Source: Paraclostridium tenue
Lineage (GTDB): Bacteria; Bacillota; Clostridia; Peptostreptococcales; Peptostreptococcaceae
Reading direction: 5' to 3'
Assembly (NCBI RefSeq): GCF_039521565.1
Contig: NZ_BAAACP010000013.1
Coordinates: 29,027 to 93,026 of the forward strand
DNA: 64,000 nt
Made by a program: the position numbers and the translations under genes. A model generated the notes under the pieces. That model did not search any database. It saw nothing but the letters and a program-made list of their open reading frames with translations, and was not told the origin of the DNA. Below, piece after piece: positions 1 to 7,780 of the stretch (the stretch's first letter is position 1; each line of letters begins with the position of its first letter).

Positions 1-50
1 ATGAATATGAAAAAGCTAAAAAAGAAGAAACTCCAATGAATATTAAATAA
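1..50 (+). CDS. C-terminal end of an upstream gene (partial)
   Basis: The first 50 bases hold an open frame (codons from base 3) that reads EYEKAKKEETPMNIK and stops with TAA at 48-50. A ribosome binding site (agaggtg) for the next gene follows at once. The tail is lysine and glutamate rich and typical of a charged C-terminus. The rest of the gene lies outside the window, so its product cannot be named. It is probably co-transcribed with the gene at 62. Confidence 0.55.
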   Translation, partial: EYEKAKKEETPMNIK

Positions 51-61
51 AGAGGTGTAAT

Positions 62-481
62 ATGAGTATTTATAAATTTAAATTTAATGAAAAAGATTAT
101 GAATTATCTAAAGAAAATTGTAGTGGATTAATAAATGATGAAGAAAAGCCTGTGTCAAATATTAATATAGAAGATATATTAAATATTTTAAATCAAGCAC
201 AAGATGTAGATTTTGATTTAGAATATTATCAAGAAGCGTGTCCAGAGTGTTTAACAGGAGTAAAAGAAAAACAAAAATTCTTTGGTTTCTTAGAATATCA
301 TTTTTATATATTTACCAAAGATGGTAAGTTTGTAATAAGTGATATAAGTAAAGACTATGAAGGTTTATCATTTAACAAATTAAGTAGAGCTGGGAAAGTA
401 GATGATAGTTATATAGTTAGCGTAATAATGTGTGAACACTGCCTAGATTATATAATTCAAATAGAAAACTGTATAGTATAA
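62..481 (+). CDS. Small acidic protein with two cysteine pairs, function unknown
   Basis: A 139-residue soluble protein with no signal peptide or membrane segment. The ATG sits 5 bases after AGAGGTG. It carries CPEC near residue 60 and CEHC near residue 123. Two CxxC pairs about 60 residues apart are a common way to hold one zinc ion, so a small zinc-stabilised fold is likely; this is inference. The start is 11 bases after the stop of the preceding frame and a strong terminator follows, so it is probably the last gene of its transcript. I do not recognise the family. Confidence 0.75.
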   Translation: MSIYKFKFNEKDYELSKENCSGLINDEEKPVSNINIEDILNILNQAQDVDFDLEYYQEACPECLTGVKEKQKFFGFLEYHFYIFTKDGKFVISDISKDYEGLSFNKLSRAGKVDDSYIVSVIMCEHCLDYIIQIENCIV

Positions 482-482
482 T

Positions 483-512
483 AAAAAAGCTGCACTCTAT
501 GCAGCTTTTTTA
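483..512 (+). terminator. Rho-independent terminator
   Basis: Arms AAAAAGCTGCA and TGCAGCTTTTT enclose the 5-base loop ctcta and a T run follows. The A run on the other side lets it also serve the minus-strand ORF ending at 513. Confidence 0.9.
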
Positions 513-668
513 TTATTTGTTATCGTTCTTATCTTCTTTATTCTCTTTTTTTTCTATGTTACGTTCAATATAATAATTCTTATACGTATGGGTACTTTCT
601 ACAAATCCAATACTTTTTAACATCGAATCAAACTCTTCTGGAGTTGGTATATCTTTATTATCACACAT
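513..668 (-). CDS. 51-residue charged protein, function unknown
   Basis: A short minus-strand frame starts with ATG at 668, preceded by AAGGAGT at good spacing, and stops at 513, directly beside the shared terminator. The product begins MCDNKDIPTPEEFDSML and has the C-terminal tail KKENKEDKNDNK. It has no membrane segment or signal peptide. The first half could form a short helix; the tail is highly charged and probably disordered. A clean ribosome binding site, a dedicated terminator and the tight fit between neighbours support a real gene. No family recognised. Confidence 0.6.
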   Translation of the reverse strand: MCDNKDIPTPEEFDSMLKSIGFVESTHTYKNYYIERNIEKKENKEDKNDNK

Positions 669-704
669 AAAAAATAACTCCTTTTATATTTTATTTAATA
701 AAAC

Positions 705-1343
705 TTATAAATAAGTATTAAAAATCATATTAACTTGAGCTGTAACTTCTAAATCTCCTGAAGATAAATTTGGAGAACCAGAATAAGATACATTTTTTTG
801 ACTTATAGAATATTGAGATATACTATTTTCAGAGATATTTTCAGGAAGTGGTCTTAATTTTATTGATAGACTTTTAGCTAAAAGTGAAGATTTATTTAAG
901 GCATCTTGAGTAGCTTTTAAAAGAGCTTCATTATAATGATTAGATACATTAGATATAGTAAAAGATAAATCAATGTTACTATTAGCTCCATTTTCAATAG
1001 CTAAAGTATAAATATCACCTAGATTTTCTAAATCAGATACTTCTATTCTTATAGTAGTTGTTATTTCGTAAGCTATTAATTCATTTGTTACAGTATCATA
1101 CCTTTTATTTATATTTACATCATCTGCATTTATTTTTTCTCTTTCAATACCAAAGTCAGATAAACTTAGTATAATGTTATTTACAGTATTAGAGTTTTCT
1201 ACTTGAGCTACCTGAACATCTTTATTAGATGTTGTAACTCCAACTGTTAGTATTGCTAAATCAGCTTTAACTTTAACTACTCCAACTCCATTTACAGATA
1301 ACTGTCCTTTTTCTCTCATTGCATTCATATTCATATACTGCAT
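705..1343 (-). CDS. SIMPL domain (DUF541) protein
   Basis: A 212-residue protein matching the SIMPL/DUF541 family: it opens with a G-x-L-x-V-x-G-x-G-x-V stretch (GQLSVNGVGVVKVKADLAI), continues with alternating beta strands and helices, and contains the typical AYEITTTIRIEV strand. Family members (such as B. subtilis YggE-like proteins and mammalian SIMPL) form oligomeric shells, but their biochemical role in bacteria is poorly defined. No signal peptide is visible, so this copy looks cytoplasmic, whereas many relatives are exported. The chosen ATG at 1343 has AAGGAGG six bases upstream. The 51-aa ORF lies downstream on the same strand and may be co-transcribed. Confidence 0.85.
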   Translation of the reverse strand: MQYMNMNAMREKGQLSVNGVGVVKVKADLAILTVGVTTSNKDVQVAQVENSNTVNNIILSLSDFGIEREKINADDVNINKRYDTVTNELIAYEITTTIRIEVSDLENLGDIYTLAIENGANSNIDLSFTISNVSNHYNEALLKATQDALNKSSLLAKSLSIKLRPLPENISENSISQYSISQKNVSYSGSPNLSSGDLEVTAQVNMIFNTYL

Positions 1344-1476
1344 AAACTACCTCCTTTAAAATTACATTTAGTATAAATATACTAATAAGTAAGAGAAATT
1401 ATGATTACAGTATATATATGCAAGAAAAATTAAAAGGTAGTATAATAAATTAAGATATTAAAGTTAGGAGGAGCGT

Positions 1477-2751
1477 ATGCAACCATTAGCAGATAGATTA
1501 AGACCACAACAAATAGAAGATATGGTAGGACAATCACATATAATAGGCAAAGGCAAAATTATAAATAAACTTATAGAAAACAAAACCATTCCCAATATGA
1601 TACTATATGGGCCACCAGGAACTGGAAAGACTACATTGGCAAATATAATTGCTAATGTTACAGGTAAAAAATATGTAAAGTTAAATGCTGTAAACTGTGG
1701 GGTTAAAGAAATAAATGAAGTTATAGATTCTGCTAAAAGAGATTTATTTTCATATAATGGTATAATTTTAATGTTAGATGAGATTCAGGCATTAAATAGA
1801 AAACAGCAACAATCCTTACTTGAAGTTATTGAAGATGGATCAGTAACATTAATTGCAAGTACAGCTGATAATCCATACTTTGTAGTATATAAAGCTATTT
1901 TAAGCAGAAGTACTATATTTGAATTTAAACAAATAAATAAAGAAGATATACTTAAAGGACTTCAAAGGGCAATAGAAAGACTAAAAAGTATTAATACATA
2001 TGAAAGTATTAATGTTGAAGATAAAGCATTAGAATATATAGCACAAACTTGCAATGGAGATATGAGAAGTGCATTAAATAAATTAGAATTAGTTTTTAAT
2101 GTAGGAATAAATGTTGTTTCTAACACTGTAAATATAACTTTAGATAATGTAATAGAATGTTCTAGTGTAAAAATGTTAAATTACGATAAAGGTGGAGATG
2201 ATGGGTACTCTATACTTTCTGCATTTCATAAATCTTTAAGAGGTTCTGATATAGATGCCTCTATACACTATCTAGCAAGACTTATTAAGGCTGGAGATAT
2301 TCAAGGAATAACTAGAAGATTACTTTGTGTAGCAAGTGAAGATGTAGGACTAGCAGTGCCACAAGCTATAACGATAACTGAAGCTTGTGTTTCATCGGCA
2401 CTTCAATTAGGGTTTCCAGAAGCAAGAATACCTCTTTCACAAGCTACAATTTATTTAGCACAGTGTCCAAAATCAAATTCAGCTGTTATGGCTATAGAAT
2501 CAGCATTAGCAGATTTAGATAACATAGAAACAGGAGATATTCCAATTCATTTAAAAGATGCACATTACTCAGGTGCTAAAAATTTAGGTAGAGGTGTGGA
2601 TTATAAGTATCCTCATAATTACCCTAATCATTATGTGAAACAACAATATTTACCAGAAGCTATAAAAGATAAGAAATACTATATTCCAGGAGAAAATAAA
2701 AATGAAAAATCTTTTAAGCAGTATTGGGATAGTGTGAAAAATAATACATAA
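1477..2751 (+). CDS. rarA: Replication-associated recombination protein RarA (MgsA/WRNIP1 family AAA+ ATPase)
   Basis: A 424-residue AAA+ protein of the RarA/MgsA family, which acts at stalled or collapsed replication forks and binds SSB. It shows an N-terminal ADRLRPQQIEDMVGQSHI segment, Walker A GPPGTGKTT near residue 45, and a Walker B/DExx region LMLDEIQALNRKQQ near residue 100. The sensor and arginine-finger segment (ILSRSTIFEF) follows, then the family's C-terminal tetramerisation region with EDVGLA and GFPEARIPLSQATIYLA. Length is usual for the family. The start has AGGAGGAG upstream. It looks monocistronic: its own leader in front, a strong two-way terminator behind. Confidence 0.95.
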   Translation: MQPLADRLRPQQIEDMVGQSHIIGKGKIINKLIENKTIPNMILYGPPGTGKTTLANIIANVTGKKYVKLNAVNCGVKEINEVIDSAKRDLFSYNGIILMLDEIQALNRKQQQSLLEVIEDGSVTLIASTADNPYFVVYKAILSRSTIFEFKQINKEDILKGLQRAIERLKSINTYESINVEDKALEYIAQTCNGDMRSALNKLELVFNVGINVVSNTVNITLDNVIECSSVKMLNYDKGGDDGYSILSAFHKSLRGSDIDASIHYLARLIKAGDIQGITRRLLCVASEDVGLAVPQAITITEACVSSALQLGFPEARIPLSQATIYLAQCPKSNSAVMAIESALADLDNIETGDIPIHLKDAHYSGAKNLGRGVDYKYPHNYPNHYVKQQYLPEAIKDKKYYIPGENKNEKSFKQYWDSVKNNT

Positions 2752-2752
2752 A

Positions 2753-2788
2753 AATAATGGTGGTAAAATTGTTACCACCATTATTTTT
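2753..2788. terminator. Bidirectional terminator between rarA and the convergent gene
   Basis: Perfect 14-base arms AATAATGGTGGTAA and TTACCACCATTATT around a 5-base loop, with A run and T run on either side. It serves rarA (plus) and the gene ending at 2802 (minus). Confidence 0.9.
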
Positions 2789-2801
2789 ATGTATTATTTA
2801 A

Positions 2802-3338
2802 CTATATTCTTTTATAAATAATTGGATCAACAAATCCAAAAGTTATCTTATAATTTTTATAAAAAACTTCACTTACATACAAAGTTGAAGCTTCTATCTT
2901 TTCTTTAAGCTCAAATTTAGTAACAGGAGTGAAATAACTAATACTTTCGCCTGTAAATACACCATCACATTCATTATATACCATAGGTGTAAACTTTTCT
3001 GATTTAACTAAATCTTCATTATCATTTCTAAAATCCTCTTTAGATATTTCCTTAGGAAGTTCATAAGAAGTTAAAACAACTTTGTTATCTTCATTCAAAG
3101 TAAATAAAAATAAATGAGGTAAGATGTTATTAAAATTTCCTTGTTTATAATAACTTTCTTCGATAACAAAATAACCATCAAAATTATCAGGTAAGTTTTT
3201 AATCTTATCATTACATATGCCATTTATATGTTTTACATAAGGGTGTTTTATTTCACCATTTTTAAGTTCTTTTTCTATTTGTTCGTCATTATTAAATGTA
3301 CCACATAAATTTTTTACAAACATATCTAATACAGTCAT
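2802..3338 (-). CDS. Hypothetical protein, 178 aa
   Basis: A soluble, acidic 178-residue protein starting at ATG 3338 with AAGGA upstream. No membrane segment or signal peptide. The order of elements (a TFNNDEQ stretch early, a hydrophobic strand HLFLFTLNEDNKVVLTSYEL in the middle, ECDGVFTGES, and a final aromatic strand before the C-terminus) weakly recalls the beta-barrel layout of CpcT/CpeT-type lyases, but key residues are not convincing and I do not assign it. It stands alone between rarA and a divergent GNAT gene. Confidence 0.7.
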   Translation of the reverse strand: MTVLDMFVKNLCGTFNNDEQIEKELKNGEIKHPYVKHINGICNDKIKNLPDNFDGYFVIEESYYKQGNFNNILPHLFLFTLNEDNKVVLTSYELPKEISKEDFRNDNEDLVKSEKFTPMVYNECDGVFTGESISYFTPVTKFELKEKIEASTLYVSEVFYKNYKITFGFVDPIIYKRI

Positions 3339-3562
3339 AATTAATCCTTCTTTCTTAAGTTTTATATTTAGTTACTAAAAAGCTTAATTCTTTAAAATGA
3401 ATATATCGCTGGATAAAATTGATTACAATTATGATTGTATACAAACTCTCTAAAAAATTTATATACAAAAATGTTTATGAAGGAAAGAGTTAGTATAAGA
3501 AAGAATAATTAATTTATTAAAAACATATTATTTAACATAAAATTTAAGTATCGGAGGCTATA

Positions 3563-4333
3563 ATGATTTTAAAGTTAAGTGAAGATTACGATAATCAACT
3601 TATTAATTATTTAAATCAAGAAGAAAATTTTAATTTAATAATTTATGGAGATATAAAAAGATATGGATACGATAATTGTTTTTTTAACATATGGGCAAAC
3701 TTTGATGTAGTTGGTAATATAAAAGGCATACTAATACAGTGTTTTGATATACTTACACTTTATTCTTATGATAATGATGATGTAGTTAGTTTTGTTAATT
3801 ACATAAACAAATTACCTTATAAAATTCTAAATGGCAAAATTGATACTTTAAAATGCATAGAACCTTATATTTCTTACGATAAAAAAAGAATAGTAAATTT
3901 TTGTGCATTAAAAAATTTGAAATCTCTAAATGATTATGAGATAGATTCTAGTGTAAAAAAAATAAGATTTGGGAAGATAAATAAAATACTAGAGCTTTAT
4001 GAAAATATAGATGAATTTGAAAATACTACTATAAAGAGTATAAAAAGTAATTTGAAAAGTGGAAGAGGTTATTATATAGAAGAAAATAAAAAAGTAGTAT
4101 CTATGGCAAAATCAACTTCTGAAAATAGCACTCATGCTATGGTGGTAGGAGTAGGGACACATCCAATGTATAGAAATAAAGGGTATGCTACTAAATGTGT
4201 TATAAAGTTATGTAATAGTCTATTAAGTGATAAAAAAATACCTTGCCTTTTTTATGATAATGAAGAAGCAGGAAAAATTTATAAAAAAATAGGGTTTAAG
4301 GAATTAGGTCAATGGGTAAGTTATTATAAGTAA
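3563..4333 (+). CDS. GNAT family N-acetyltransferase
   Basis: A 256-residue protein whose C-terminal half (from about residue 130) is a GNAT fold. The acetyl-CoA pyrophosphate-binding loop is visible as HPMYRNKGYATKCV, following the beta-4 strand AMVVGVGT. The final strand region GKIYKKIGFKELG is the usual C-terminal signature. The N-terminal ~125 residues have no recognisable motif and may be a second, degenerate GNAT-like half, as in several two-domain acetyltransferases. The substrate cannot be inferred. It has its own terminator and GGAGG-type ribosome binding site, and is transcribed away from the gene at 2802. Confidence 0.85.
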   Translation: MILKLSEDYDNQLINYLNQEENFNLIIYGDIKRYGYDNCFFNIWANFDVVGNIKGILIQCFDILTLYSYDNDDVVSFVNYINKLPYKILNGKIDTLKCIEPYISYDKKRIVNFCALKNLKSLNDYEIDSSVKKIRFGKINKILELYENIDEFENTTIKSIKSNLKSGRGYYIEENKKVVSMAKSTSENSTHAMVVGVGTHPMYRNKGYATKCVIKLCNSLLSDKKIPCLFYDNEEAGKIYKKIGFKELGQWVSYYK

Positions 4334-4342
4334 ATTCATTTG

Positions 4343-4378
4343 AAGGAGTGAATAATATTAGCGTTTTACTCCTTTTTT
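4343..4378 (+). terminator. Rho-independent terminator
   Basis: AAGGAGT ... ACTCCTT hairpin with an AT-rich loop and a run of six Ts closes the GNAT gene before the isc promoter. Confidence 0.75.
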
Positions 4379-4408
4379 AATTCCTAGAAAAATACTATGA
4401 ATTTAATG

Positions 4409-4437
4409 TTGACAAAAATACTATGATATAATAAAAT
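4409..4437 (+). promoter_or_regulatory. Sigma-A-type promoter of the iscRSU operon
   Basis: TTGACA at 4409-4414 and TAAAAT at 4432-4437 are 17 bases apart. An overlapping extended -10 (TGATATAAT, 4424-4432) is also present. It drives iscR, whose leader contains a candidate repressor site. Confidence 0.65.
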
Positions 4438-4453
4438 AATCTTGAAGATAAAA

Positions 4454-4470
4454 CCTAGTAAGTTAGTCGG
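4454..4470 (+). promoter_or_regulatory. Candidate IscR/Rrf2 operator
   Basis: CCTAGTAAGTTAGTCGG is an imperfect palindrome: 12 of 17 positions match its own reverse complement. It lies just downstream of the -10 element and 30 bases before iscR. This position and the CC...GG flanks suit autorepression by the Rrf2-family regulator encoded directly downstream. The assignment is inference from position and symmetry. Confidence 0.5.
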
Positions 4471-4500
4471 AAATACCTAATAAAAAAGAAGGTGTAAAAA

Positions 4501-4950
4501 ATGAAGCTATCAACTAAAGGTAGATACGGACTAAAAGCAATGTTTGAGCTTTCACTTACTCAAAAAAATGGACCAGTACCATTAAGGCAGATAGCTCAAA
4601 GACAAAATATATCAGAACAATATCTTGAACAGATATTTTCATCACTTAAAAAATCTGGGTTAATAAAAAGTGTAAGAGGTGCTCAAGGAGGATATTTATT
4701 AGGTAAAGAACCTAAAGATATAACAGTTGGAGATATACTAAGAGTACTTGAAGGACCAATCTCAATTTCAGATTGTGTGATAGATGATGATATATGTGAA
4801 AACTCTGGAATTTGCGTTGCCAAAGTTGTTTGGGAAAGAATTAAGCAAGGGATAGAGGATGTTATAAATTCAATAACTCTTCAAGATATGGTAAATGATT
4901 ATAATAAAAATAAAAATATAAATGATATAACAGATTTAATTATAAAATAG
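4501..4950 (+). CDS. iscR: Rrf2 family transcriptional regulator IscR
   Basis: A 149-residue Rrf2-family winged-helix regulator. The N-terminus MKLSTKGRYGLKAMFEL, the recognition helix region ISEQYLEQIFSSLKKSGLI and the wing VRGAQGGYLL are diagnostic. Three cysteines in the second half (DCVIDDDIC...GIC) match the three [2Fe-2S] ligands of IscR, so this copy should sense cluster status. It is the first gene of an iscR-iscS-iscU operon and probably represses it when clusters are plentiful. Ribosome binding site GAAGGTG; length normal. Confidence 0.93.
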   Translation: MKLSTKGRYGLKAMFELSLTQKNGPVPLRQIAQRQNISEQYLEQIFSSLKKSGLIKSVRGAQGGYLLGKEPKDITVGDILRVLEGPISISDCVIDDDICENSGICVAKVVWERIKQGIEDVINSITLQDMVNDYNKNKNINDITDLIIK

Positions 4951-4968
4951 ATTTAGGAGATGAATAAA

Positions 4969-6156
4969 ATGGAAAAAAGAAAGATATATATGGATTATTC
5001 GGCTACAACTCCTGTTAAAAAAGAAGTATTAGAGGCTATGATGCCTTACTTTACTGAAACTTTCGGAAATGCATCAAGTTTCCATTCTTTCGGGAGAGAT
5101 GCTAAAAACGTATTAGATAAATCAAGAGCAACAGTTGCATCACTTATAAATGCAAAACCAAATGAAATATACTTTACAGCTGGTGGAACAGAAAGTGATA
5201 ACTGGGCTATAGAAGGAGTTGCTTTTGCAAATAAAGCAAAAGGAAATCATATAATAACTTCTAAGGTAGAACACCATGGGATACTTCATGTTTGTGAATA
5301 CTTAGAAAAACATCACGGATTTGAAGTAACTTACTTAGATGTTGATGCAGATGGTAGAGTAAATGCACAAGATGTAGAAAAAGCTATAACAGATAAAACT
5401 ATATTAATAAGTATAATGTTTGCTAATAATGAAGTTGGAACAATTCAACCTATAAAAGAAATAGGAGAAATAGCTAAGAAGCATAATGTTATATTCCACA
5501 CAGATGCTGTTCAAGCTGCAGGAAATATACCTATAGATGTTAAAGAATTAAATATAGACTTAATGAGTATGTCATCTCATAAAATATATGGACCTAAAGG
5601 TATAGGTGCTTTATACATAAGAACTGGTGTTAAATTACACACTTTCGTTCATGGTGGAGCACAAGAAAGAAGAAGAAGAGCTGGTACTGAAAATATACCT
5701 GGTATAGTTGGATATGCTAAAGCATGTGAACTTGCAAAAGCTAACATGGGTGAGCATATAGAAAGATTAACTGCTTTAAGAACTAGACTTATAGATGGTA
5801 TATTAGAAAGAATACCTCATACAAAAGTTAACGGAAGCTTAGAATATAGACTTCCAGGAAATGTGAACTTCTCATTTGAATTCATAGAAGGAGAAGGAAT
5901 ATTATTAATGTTAGATATGTTAGGTATAGCTGCATCAAGTGGATCAGCTTGTACTTCAGGTTCACTAGATCCATCTCACGTACTTATGGCTATGGGATTA
6001 CCTCATGAGATAGCTCATGGTTCATTAAGACTTAGTATAGGAGATTTTACAACAGAAGAAGATATCGATTTTATAATAGATAATTTACCAAAGATAATAG
6101 AAAGATTAAGAAGCATGTCGCCATTATATAACAAATTAGACAAGGGAGGTAAGTAA
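4969..6156 (+). CDS. iscS: Cysteine desulfurase, NifS/IscS type
   Basis: A class V aminotransferase that takes sulfur from cysteine and passes it as a persulfide to IscU and to tRNA thiolases such as MnmA. It carries the PLP lysine in SSHKIYGPKG (about K205), the upstream TDAVQAAG segment that holds the PLP-binding aspartate, and the mobile catalytic cysteine in SSGSACTSGSLDPSHVL (about C328). I chose the ATG at 4969 (MEKRKIYMDYS): the AGGAG at 4955-4959 touches the upstream in-frame ATG at 4960 but is nine bases from 4969. That gives 395 residues, usual for NifS-like enzymes. It follows iscR closely and leads straight into iscU. Confidence 0.95.
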   Translation: MEKRKIYMDYSATTPVKKEVLEAMMPYFTETFGNASSFHSFGRDAKNVLDKSRATVASLINAKPNEIYFTAGGTESDNWAIEGVAFANKAKGNHIITSKVEHHGILHVCEYLEKHHGFEVTYLDVDADGRVNAQDVEKAITDKTILISIMFANNEVGTIQPIKEIGEIAKKHNVIFHTDAVQAAGNIPIDVKELNIDLMSMSSHKIYGPKGIGALYIRTGVKLHTFVHGGAQERRRRAGTENIPGIVGYAKACELAKANMGEHIERLTALRTRLIDGILERIPHTKVNGSLEYRLPGNVNFSFEFIEGEGILLMLDMLGIAASSGSACTSGSLDPSHVLMAMGLPHEIAHGSLRLSIGDFTTEEDIDFIIDNLPKIIERLRSMSPLYNKLDKGGK

Positions 6157-6157
6157 T

Positions 6158-6610
6158 ATGCAATACAGTGAAAAAGTTATGGACCATTTCATGAACCCAA
6201 GAAATGTTGGAGAGATAGAAAATGCAAGTGGAGTAGGAGAAGTTGGAAACGTAAAATGTGGAGATATAATGAGAATATATCTTGATATAGATAATGATAC
6301 TAAGGTTATAAATGACGTTAAGTTTATGACTTTCGGATGCGGATCAGCTATAGCAAGTTCTTCTATGGCTACAGAATTAATAAAAGGAAAAACTATAGAT
6401 GAAGCTTTAGAAATAACTAATAAAGCTGTTGCAGAAGCTTTAGATGGTTTACCACCAGTTAAAATGCACTGTTCAGTTTTAGCTGAGCAAGCTATAAAAG
6501 CTGCTTTAATAGATTATTCTAAAAAGAATAATATACACATAGCTGCATTAGATGGTGTTGTTATAGAAGATGATCACGATCATCATCATGATGTTGAAGA
6601 AGAAGAGTAA
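6158..6610 (+). CDS. iscU: Fe-S cluster assembly scaffold IscU/NifU
   Basis: The U-type scaffold on which [2Fe-2S] and [4Fe-4S] clusters are built from IscS sulfur. All three ligand cysteines are present: VKCGD (C34), FGCGSA (C61) and the KMHCS cysteine near residue 108. The aspartate after the first cysteine is the classical IscU residue. Total length is 150 residues; the last ~15 add an acidic histidine-rich tail (DDHDHHHD) not needed by the fold, which could bind metal. It begins two bases after the iscS stop with GGGAGG inside iscS, indicating translational coupling. Confidence 0.95.
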   Translation: MQYSEKVMDHFMNPRNVGEIENASGVGEVGNVKCGDIMRIYLDIDNDTKVINDVKFMTFGCGSAIASSSMATELIKGKTIDEALEITNKAVAEALDGLPPVKMHCSVLAEQAIKAALIDYSKKNNIHIAALDGVVIEDDHDHHHDVEEEE

Positions 6611-6629
6611 GATAATATTAACTTAAATT

Positions 6630-6656
6630 AAAAAGGAGCATTTGCTCCTTTTTTTT
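6630..6656 (+). terminator. Terminator of the isc operon
   Basis: AAAAGGAGCA / TGCTCCTTTT hairpin with a very short loop, followed by T8. It ends iscRSU, so mnmA (at 19670) is not in this transcript. Confidence 0.9.
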
Positions 6657-6737
6657 ATGTGAATTTTTATATTTAATGAAACTATTTAAGTGTGTATTTC
6701 GTCTAATATATGATAAGATTTTTTAAATTGTAAGAAA

Positions 6738-6771
6738 ATCTTAAGAATTATATTAATTATTTCTTAAGATT
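6738..6771 (+). promoter_or_regulatory. Inverted repeat upstream of the two-component operon
   Basis: AATCTTAAGAA (6738-6748) and TTCTTAAGATT (6761-6771) are perfect 11-base inverted repeats with a 12-base spacer. Each contains CTTAAG, so they also read as direct half-sites 23 bases apart. OmpR-family regulators often bind such paired sites in front of their own operon. The position, 95-130 bases ahead of the regulator gene, fits autoregulation. Confidence 0.5.
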
Positions 6772-6865
6772 TATACTTTATTATATAAATATAGAAAAAA
6801 GTAGGATTAAGAGGGTGTAATAATGTATAATCAAATTCGATGATTAATTTAAGAGAGGTATATAA

Positions 6866-7561
6866 ATGAGCAATATTTTAGTAGTAGATGATGATAAGGA
6901 AATAGTAGATTCTATTGAAATTTATTTAAAAAATGAAGGTTTTAATATATTTAAAGCTTATGATGGGATAGAGGCTTTAGATATACTAATCAACCATGAT
7001 ATACATTTAATTCTCATGGACATTATGATGCCAAAATTAGATGGAATAAAGGCAACTATAAAAATTAGAGAAGAAAAAAATATTCCTATAATATTGATTT
7101 CAGCTAAAAGTGAAGATAGTGACAAAATTATTGGATTAAATATAGGGGCAGATGATTATATAACTAAGCCATTTAATCCATTAGAACTTATAGCTAGAAC
7201 TAAATCTCAATTGAGAAGATATATAAAATTAGGAACCTATGAAGCACAAGAAAATAAAGATATTCTTCAAAGTGGAGATTTAAAATTAAATATTAGTACA
7301 AAAGAAGTTTTTGTAGAAGATGAATTTGTAAAACTTACTCCTATAGAATTTAAGATACTAAATCTTTTATTATCTAATAAAGGTAGAGTGTTTTCTATAG
7401 ATGAAATATATGAAAAGGTGTGGAAAGAAGATAGCTTTAATGCAGAAAATACTGTAAGTGTACATATTAGGAGGATTAGGGAAAAAATAGAAATTAATCC
7501 TAAAGAACCAAGATATTTAAAGGTGGTGTGGGGAGTTGGCTACAAAGTCGAGAAGTTATAA
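6866..7561 (+). CDS. OmpR/VanR-type response regulator
   Basis: A 231-residue response regulator. The receiver domain (1-~115) has the acidic pocket VVDDD, phosphoacceptor D52 in LILMDIMMPKLDG, the conserved serine in ISAKSED and the lysine in YITKPFNP. A winged-helix DNA-binding domain follows (about 130-230) with the LTPIEFKILNLLLSNKGRVFS segment and the C-terminal VWGVGYKVEKL. It resembles the VanR/PhoP branch common in clostridia. The next gene starts inside its last codons and the kinase follows at 7781, so the three form one operon. The trigger signal cannot be read from sequence. Confidence 0.93.
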   Translation: MSNILVVDDDKEIVDSIEIYLKNEGFNIFKAYDGIEALDILINHDIHLILMDIMMPKLDGIKATIKIREEKNIPIILISAKSEDSDKIIGLNIGADDYITKPFNPLELIARTKSQLRRYIKLGTYEAQENKDILQSGDLKLNISTKEVFVEDEFVKLTPIEFKILNLLLSNKGRVFSIDEIYEKVWKEDSFNAENTVSVHIRRIREKIEINPKEPRYLKVVWGVGYKVEKL

Positions 7562-7760
7562 TATATTCAAAATAAAAAGATGGAATATACAATTAGTTTT
7601 ACATTTTGTAATGTTACTTATATTTTTCTTTTTTACTCAGTTAGGGGCTGTATTAATAGGATGTACATATTTAGAAGGAAAAATAATATTACAATTTGTA
7701 GGTTTAATTATTGCAAATTTTATATTTTATAAAGCTATGACTGGGATGAATTTATTGTAA
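7536..7760 (+). CDS. Small membrane protein between response regulator and kinase
   Basis: A 74-residue protein that overlaps the regulator gene by 26 bases. It starts with TTG at 7536, preceded by AGGTGGTGTGGGAG inside the regulator, so translation is likely coupled. After a short basic head (KSRSYNIFKIKRW) come two hydrophobic stretches (about residues 19-42 and 48-66) joined by a short loop, the layout of a two-pass membrane miniprotein. The kinase starts 20 bases after its stop. By position it may modulate the kinase or report the signal, as accessory membrane proteins do in other sensor systems; that is inference. No family recognised. Confidence 0.65.
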   Translation: MATKSRSYNIFKIKRWNIQLVLHFVMLLIFFFFTQLGAVLIGCTYLEGKIILQFVGLIIANFIFYKAMTGMNLL

Positions 7761-7780
7761 AAAGAAAAGCAGGTGGACAA

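Noticed and set aside
2802..3338. CpcT/CpeT-type lyase assignment
   Set aside because: Only a loose resemblance in strand order and a C-terminal aromatic end; not enough to name the protein.
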